Source: Mesorhizobium sp.
GTDB lineage: Bacteria; Pseudomonadota; Alphaproteobacteria; Rhizobiales; Rhizobiaceae
DNA: 10,590 nt
NCBI GenBank assembly: GCA_030698645.1
Contig: JAUYMV010000575.1
Coordinates: forward strand, 1-10,590
Direction of reading: 5' to 3'
Position numbers and translations under genes: made by a program. A model generated the notes under the pieces. It made no database searches and had not been told where the DNA came from. It worked only from the letters and a program-made list of their open reading frames with translations. Shown in pieces: positions 6,243 through 10,590 of the stretch. Within the stretch, counting starts at the first letter, position 1. Each line of letters begins with the position of its first letter.

Positions 6243-7527
6243 GGCCCATGGCGAGAGCCGTTGCGATCGTGATGGTACCTACTCGGCCAACGAACATGAG
6301 GATTATTAGAACCAGTTCTGCCGAAGCTGGAAGCTGTCCGGTGATACCCATCGAAAGACCCACGGTAGCAAAGGCCGAAATGGCCTCGAAAAGAACAGCG
6401 GTGAGCGGATGTTCGGTTACCGACAGCATGATAATCGTGCCGATCCCGATCAGCGCGATGGAAAGCAGGGCAAGCGTCAGGGCTTGCCGCTCGATTGGTG
6501 TGCCGATGCGGCGTCCGAATAGTGCCGCATCGCGTTCTCCCCGGGCTTCCGACCAGACCACGATCGCGAGAAGGAAAAAGGTGGTGACCTTGATGCCGCC
6601 GGCGGTTCCGGCGCTGCCGCCGCCGATGAACATCAGTATGTAGGTTACGGCCAGGGTCTCCTCGCGGAACGCTCCGATATCCAGCGCATTGAAGCCGGTC
6701 GTGCGGGTGGTAACCGACTGGAATGCGCTGTTGAGCAGCTTCTCGCCAACTCCCATCGGCCCGAGGGTTGATGGATTGCCCCATTCCGCCGCAAGGACGG
6801 CGAAAAATCCGGCAAGAAGCAGAACGCCCGTCCCCCATAGCGTGATCTTGCTATGCAAGGTCCACGGGCCAGCGCCCCTCCACCGGGTGCGCATCTCGTG
6901 AATGACGGGAAAGCCGAGCGAACTCAGGACGATCGCGATCATGATCGGCAGCAGGAAGAGCCAATCGCTCTGAAAACCCATAAGGCTGTCGGAGTAGGTG
7001 GAAAAGCCGGCATTGTTGAATGCCGAGACGGCATGAAACACGCCATGCCAGACAGCCATCGGCCAGTCGTGTTCATAATGGAAGTACAGCCGGCTGGTGA
7101 GCACAGCCGCAAGGGTGCCCTCGACGATGAGGGTCACGACCAGAATCAGGCGAAGGACGCTTCGAGCGTCGGACAGGTCGAAGTAGCTTCGTTCTGCCTG
7201 CGTGCGAAGCCGATCGCTGAGCCGAAACCCTCGCCCTACGAGCAATCCAAGGAGCGTGGCAGCGGCCATGATCCCGAAGCCGCCGATCTGGAGGAGCATC
7301 AGGATCACAACTTGGCCGAAGCCGCTCCAGTAGACCGGCGTGTCCTCGACGATGAGGCCAGTGACGCAGATGGCAGAGGTGGAGGTGAATAGCGCCGTAA
7401 GGAGTGGCGCACTCCCCGGCCCCTCGCGCGAAATAGGCAGCATCAGCAGGAGTGTCCCGACCGATATCGCCAGGAAGAACGCTACGGGCACAAGCCTCGC
7501 CGGATGAGTTACATTTCGAAGCAACAC
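6193..7527 (-). CDS. TrkH/KtrB-family potassium transporter membrane subunit
   Basis: This 444-residue integral membrane protein has the fourfold membrane-pore-membrane repeat of the Trk/Ktr/HKT superfamily. The selectivity-filter loops can be read as TSAICVTGL (50-58), FNNAGFS (170-176), VTTRTTGFN (272-280) and FATVGLSMG (386-394), each with the key filter glycine. The family signature FIGGGSAGTAGGIK (300-313), the gating region after the third filter, is intact, as is MFVGRVGTITI near residues 411-421. Its length matches KtrB-like proteins (about 440-450) better than E. coli TrkH (about 480). With the overlapping RCK gene downstream it forms a complete two-gene potassium uptake system in the inner membrane, driven by sodium or proton gradients in relatives. 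The start is GTG 7525-7527 after a weak GGGGAAA. No promoter was assigned in the 180 bases upstream. Confidence 0.93.
   Translation of the reverse strand: MLLRNVTHPARLVPVAFFLAISVGTLLLMLPISREGPGSAPLLTALFTSTSAICVTGLIVEDTPVYWSGFGQVVILMLLQIGGFGIMAAATLLGLLVGRGFRLSDRLRTQAERSYFDLSDARSVLRLILVVTLIVEGTLAAVLTSRLYFHYEHDWPMAVWHGVFHAVSAFNNAGFSTYSDSLMGFQSDWLFLLPIMIAIVLSSLGFPVIHEMRTRWRGAGPWTLHSKITLWGTGVLLLAGFFAVLAAEWGNPSTLGPMGVGEKLLNSAFQSVTTRTTGFNALDIGAFREETLAVTYILMFIGGGSAGTAGGIKVTTFFLLAIVVWSEARGERDAALFGRRIGTPIERQALTLALLSIALIGIGTIIMLSVTEHPLTAVLFEAISAFATVGLSMGITGQLPASAELVLIILMFVGRVGTITIATALAMGRGRTEFRYPEERPIVG
6211..6217 (-). promoter_or_regulatory. Ribosome-binding site inside the end of trkH for the trkA-like gene
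   Basis: AGAGGAG on the minus strand lies ten bases ahead of a TTG codon (6198-6200) in the trkA frame and within the last codons of trkH. It is the only strong Shine-Dalgarno match near either candidate start, which favours the TTG start or re-initiation by coupled translation. Confidence 0.4.
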
Positions 7528-7707
7528 TTTCCCCGTTACGACCGGATCAGGACAACAGCAGGTCGCTGATTGACTCTCAAAGCTGTCGCGGCATGTTCAT
7601 TATCCGAAGCGCCTCGGAGGCGCCATCCACTTCGGTCGAGTTTAGGCCCCGATGCATATATCCCATTCAGGAACATCACCGAGTGACGCGCGCCAGGTTC
7701 GCGACCC
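7528..7707. other. Spacer between mfd and trkH
   Basis: These 180 bases hold the upstream region of trkH and the region after mfd, both read on the minus strand. One inverted repeat is visible, GCGCCT-CGG-AGGCGC (7609-7623), a 6-bp stem with a 3-base loop about 85 bases after the mfd stop. It has no T tract, so its role as the mfd terminator is only possible. I see no convincing small gene and no clear sigma-70 boxes. Confidence 0.35.
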
Positions 7708-10590
7708 CTACCCCGCCTTCGCCGCTAGCCTTGCCAACTGCGTGATCACCACCGCCGCGCCCTGCAGCCGCTTCTCCGGCGTCGCCCAGTCGCGGATGAA
7801 CACCACGCTCTGGTCCGGCCGGATCTTGGCCAGAACGCCCTGCTCGCCGATCATCTTCACCAGCCCCACCGGGTCGGCAAAACTCCTGTCGCGGAACTGG
7901 ATGACGACGCCCTTCGGGCCGGCATCGAGTTTTTCGACGTTCGCCTGGCGGCAGAGCGCCTTGATGTAGACGATCTTCAGCAGGTGCTGGACCTCGTCCG
8001 GCAGCGGCCCGAAACGGTCGATCATCTCTGCGCCGAAGGAGTCGATCTCTTCCGGCGTCGTCAGGTCCGCCAGGCGGCGGTAGAGGCCGAGCCTGAGCTG
8101 CAAATCGGGCACAAAACTTTCCGGGATCATCACGGCCGTGCCGACCGTGATCTGCGGCGACCAGCTGCCGTCGGCATGGTCGCCCTCGCCCTTCACCTCG
8201 GCCACCGCTTCCTCCAGCATCTGCTGATAGAGCTCGAAACCGACCTCCTTGATGTGGCCGGACTGTTCCTCGCCGAGCAGATTGCCGGCGCCGCGGATGT
8301 CGAGGTCGTGGCTGGCGAGCTGGAAGCCGGCGCCGAGCGTGTCCAGCGATTGCAGCACCTTCAGCCGCCGGTCGGCGGTCTGCGTCAGGGTCTTGTTGGC
8401 GGGAAGCGTGAACAGGGCATAGGCGCGCAACTTCGAGCGCCCCACGCGCCCGCGCAGCTGGTAGAGCTGCGCCAGGCCGAACATGTCGGCGCGGTGCACG
8501 ATCAGCGTGTTGGCGGCCGGGATATCGAGGCCGGATTCGACGATCGTGGTCGACAGCAGCACATCGTATTGCCCGTCATAGAAGGCGTTCATCACGTCGT
8601 CGAGTTCGGTCGGCGGCATCTGGCCGTTGGCGGTCGCGACCTTCAGCTCCGGCACCGAGGCGCTGAGAAAATCGTGGATTTCCTTCAGGTCCGAGATGCG
8701 GGGGACGACATAGAAGCTCTGGCCGCCGCGATAGCGCTCGCGCAGCAGTGTCTCGCGAATGACGAGCGGGTCGAAGGGCGAGATGAAGGTGCGGACCGCC
8801 ATTCGGTCGACCGGCGGCGTGGTGATCAGCGACAGTTCCCGCACGCCCGTCAGCGCCAGCTGCAGCGTGCGCGGAATCGGCGTTGCCGACAGCGTCAGCA
8901 CATGCACGTCGCTCTTCAGCTCCTTCAGCCGCTCCTTGTGCTTGACGCCAAAATGCTGCTCCTCGTCGATGATGAGCAGCCCCAGATGCTTGAAGCCAAT
9001 CGAGGCGCCCAGCAGCGCATGCGTGCCGACGACGATGTCGACCGTGCCGTCCTTGATGCCGGCCTTGGTCTCGGCGAGTTCCTTGGCGGTGACCAGGCGC
9101 GAGGCCTGGCGGATGCGCACCGGGAGGCCGGAGAAGCGCTCGGTGAAGGTCTTGTAGTGCTGCCGCGCCAGCAGCGTCGTCGGCACCACCACGGCGACCT
9201 GAAACCCTTCCATCGCGGCCACGAACGCCGCGCGCAATGCCACCTCCGTCTTGCCGAAGCCGACGTCGCCGCAGATCAGCCGGTCCATCGGGCGGCCGAG
9301 CGACAGGTCGTCGAGCACCGAATCGATCGCCGTCTGCTGGTCTTCCGTCTCGTCATAGGGAAAGCGCGCGGCAAACTCGCCATAGAGCCCGTCCGGCGCA
9401 TTGAAGGCCGGCGCGCCGCGCATCTTGCGCTCGGCGGCGATGAGGATCAGCTGGCCCGCCATCTCCAGGAGCGTCTTCTTCAGCTTGGCCTTGCGCGACT
9501 GCCAGGCGCCGCCGCCGAGCCGGTCGAGCGGCACTTCCGCCGCGTCGGATCCGAAGCGCGACAGGAGCTCGATGTTTTCGACCGGCAGAAAAAGCCGCCC
9601 GTCGCCGGCATAGTGGATTTCCAGGCAGTCATGTGGCGCGCCGGCCGCCTCGATCGTGCGCAGGCCGATGAAACGGCCGATGCCGTGGTCCTGGTGGACG
9701 ATGATGTCGCCGGCGGCCAAGGCGGACGCTTCCGAGATGAAGTCCGCCGCCCGCTTCTTCTTGGAGCGCCGCACGAGCCGGTCGCCCAGCATGTCCTGCT
9801 CGGCCACCACCACGAAGCGTTTCGTCTCGAACCCGTGCTCCAGCGGCAGCACGGCGAGCCCCGCCTGTTCGCGCGGCAGCGCCTCCAGCTCGGCCAGCGT
9901 GTTGACGCGCGCCATGTTGCCGAGGCCATGGTCGTCGAGGATCTGCGCCAGCCGGTCGAGCGAGCCCTCGCTCCAGCCGGCGATCAGCACCTTGCGCCCG
10001 CCGCTGCGCACCGAGGCGATGTGGTTCACCGCGTGGTCGAAGACGTTCTGTGTCGGGTCGGCGCGCTCGACCGCGAAGCCGCGCCCGGTGCGAGTCTCGG
10101 CATGGACGATGCGCCGCTCGCGCGTTTCCGGCAGGTCGAACGGCGTCATGTCGACGATCAGCCGGTCGCCCGCCGCCGTCTTCAGCGTCTCCGGCGCGAG
10201 ATACAGCAGATCCGGCGGCACCGGCTTGTACGGCACGGATTCGCCGTGGCTCTTGGCGTCGGCGCTGCGCTGCCTGGCATCGTAGTGATCGTCGATCTGC
10301 GCTCGGCGCTCGGCGATCGCCTCATGCGCCAGCGCTTCGAAGATGAGCGGGGCGCCCGGCAGATAGTCGAACACGGTGTCGAGCCGCTCGTAGAAGAAGG
10401 GCAGCCAGTGCTCCATGCCGGCGAAACGGCGGCCTTCGGAGATCGCCGCATACAATGCGTCATCCCGCGCGGGCGCGCCGAACGCGTCGATATAGGCGCG
10501 GCGGAAGCGGGAAATCGTTTCCGGCGTCAGCGCAACCTCGCTCATCGCCTGCAGGACGACCGCCTTGCGCGTGCCGATGGTGCGCTGCGA
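7708..10590 (-). CDS. mfd: Transcription-repair coupling factor Mfd (5' end missing)
   Basis: The frame is open to the window edge, giving 960 codons; full Mfd is about 1,150-1,170 residues, so roughly 200 N-terminal residues are outside. The Met at 10545 is internal. Residues below are numbered from it. The UvrB-like and linker regions come first. The CarD-like RNA polymerase interaction domain follows, GDIIVHQDHGIGRFIGL (about 279-295) to PVENIELLSRFG (321-332). The superfamily 2 translocase has Walker A GDVGFGKT (426-433), the DEEQ box (527-530), SATPIPR (553-559), TTIVESGLDIPAANT (666-680) and QLRGRVGR (696-703). The TRG segment comes next, and a C-terminal D7 domain closes with RLAAKAG. 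Mfd removes RNA polymerase stalled at DNA lesions using ATP and recruits UvrA. All catalytic motifs visible are intact. The stop is TAG 7708-7710. Confidence 0.97.
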   Translation of the reverse strand, partial: SQRTIGTRKAVVLQAMSEVALTPETISRFRRAYIDAFGAPARDDALYAAISEGRRFAGMEHWLPFFYERLDTVFDYLPGAPLIFEALAHEAIAERRAQIDDHYDARQRSADAKSHGESVPYKPVPPDLLYLAPETLKTAAGDRLIVDMTPFDLPETRERRIVHAETRTGRGFAVERADPTQNVFDHAVNHIASVRSGGRKVLIAGWSEGSLDRLAQILDDHGLGNMARVNTLAELEALPREQAGLAVLPLEHGFETKRFVVVAEQDMLGDRLVRRSKKKRAADFISEASALAAGDIIVHQDHGIGRFIGLRTIEAAGAPHDCLEIHYAGDGRLFLPVENIELLSRFGSDAAEVPLDRLGGGAWQSRKAKLKKTLLEMAGQLILIAAERKMRGAPAFNAPDGLYGEFAARFPYDETEDQQTAIDSVLDDLSLGRPMDRLICGDVGFGKTEVALRAAFVAAMEGFQVAVVVPTTLLARQHYKTFTERFSGLPVRIRQASRLVTAKELAETKAGIKDGTVDIVVGTHALLGASIGFKHLGLLIIDEEQHFGVKHKERLKELKSDVHVLTLSATPIPRTLQLALTGVRELSLITTPPVDRMAVRTFISPFDPLVIRETLLRERYRGGQSFYVVPRISDLKEIHDFLSASVPELKVATANGQMPPTELDDVMNAFYDGQYDVLLSTTIVESGLDIPAANTLIVHRADMFGLAQLYQLRGRVGRSKLRAYALFTLPANKTLTQTADRRLKVLQSLDTLGAGFQLASHDLDIRGAGNLLGEEQSGHIKEVGFELYQQMLEEAVAEVKGEGDHADGSWSPQITVGTAVMIPESFVPDLQLRLGLYRRLADLTTPEEIDSFGAEMIDRFGPLPDEVQHLLKIVYIKALCRQANVEKLDAGPKGVVIQFRDRSFADPVGLVKMIGEQGVLAKIRPDQSVVFIRDWATPEKRLQGAAVVITQLARLAAKAG

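Noticed and set aside
7609..7623. The GCGCCT/AGGCGC hairpin as an mfd terminator
   Set aside because: The stem is only 6 bp, the loop is 3 bases, and no T tract follows on the minus strand. It is noted as a possible structure only.
1..10590. tRNA or rRNA genes, CRISPR arrays, insertion sequences with terminal repeats, riboswitches
   Set aside because: Reading by eye I found no tRNA-like cloverleaf, regularly spaced repeats, transposase or integrase frame, or known riboswitch core. A covariance-model search would be needed to exclude small RNAs.

Overview
The window looks like chromosomal DNA from an alphaproteobacterium, most likely Hyphomicrobiales (Rhizobiales) close to Mesorhizobium/Phyllobacteriaceae. 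This rests on the GC-rich coding sequence, an IalB-family secreted protein, a YejA-type periplasmic binding protein, alphaproteobacterial HspQ and Mfd sequences, and a UbiH-type hydroxylase tail. It is an inference from gene content; no rRNA or other marker gene is present.

Layout: 1-284 (+) is the 3' end of a UbiH/UbiF-type FAD hydroxylase. It converges on, and overlaps by 12 bases, an AEC-family transporter (273-1235, -). Divergent from that transporter is hspQ (1355-1687, +), which converges through a clean hairpin terminator (1701-1722) on an ialB-family gene (1755-2390, -). A 235-base divergent spacer carrying a dyad separates ialB from a YejA-type peptide-binding protein (2626-4425, +). 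A FrnE-like, CPWC-containing DsbA-family oxidoreductase (4477-5136, +) follows.

The second part differs in character. A 389-base stretch (5137-5525) holds only debris: a half-palindrome, a broken PIN-domain (VapC-like) toxin fragment, and a short minus-strand segment resembling the last codons of the mfd gene found 2.2 kb away. Then come two overlapping minus-strand genes for a Ktr/Trk potassium uptake system (TrkA/KtrA-like regulator 5526-6242; TrkH/KtrB-like channel subunit 6193-7527). Last is a 5'-truncated mfd (7708 to the window edge, -), encoding the transcription-repair coupling factor.

Most genes here are ordinary housekeeping or envelope genes with no strong functional link to one another. 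The one real unit is the potassium uptake pair. The most interesting structural signal is that this pair sits between the intact mfd 3' end and a diverged copy of that same 3' end, next to toxin-gene debris. That fits a cassette inserted at the end of mfd. I saw no convincing undescribed multi-gene system.
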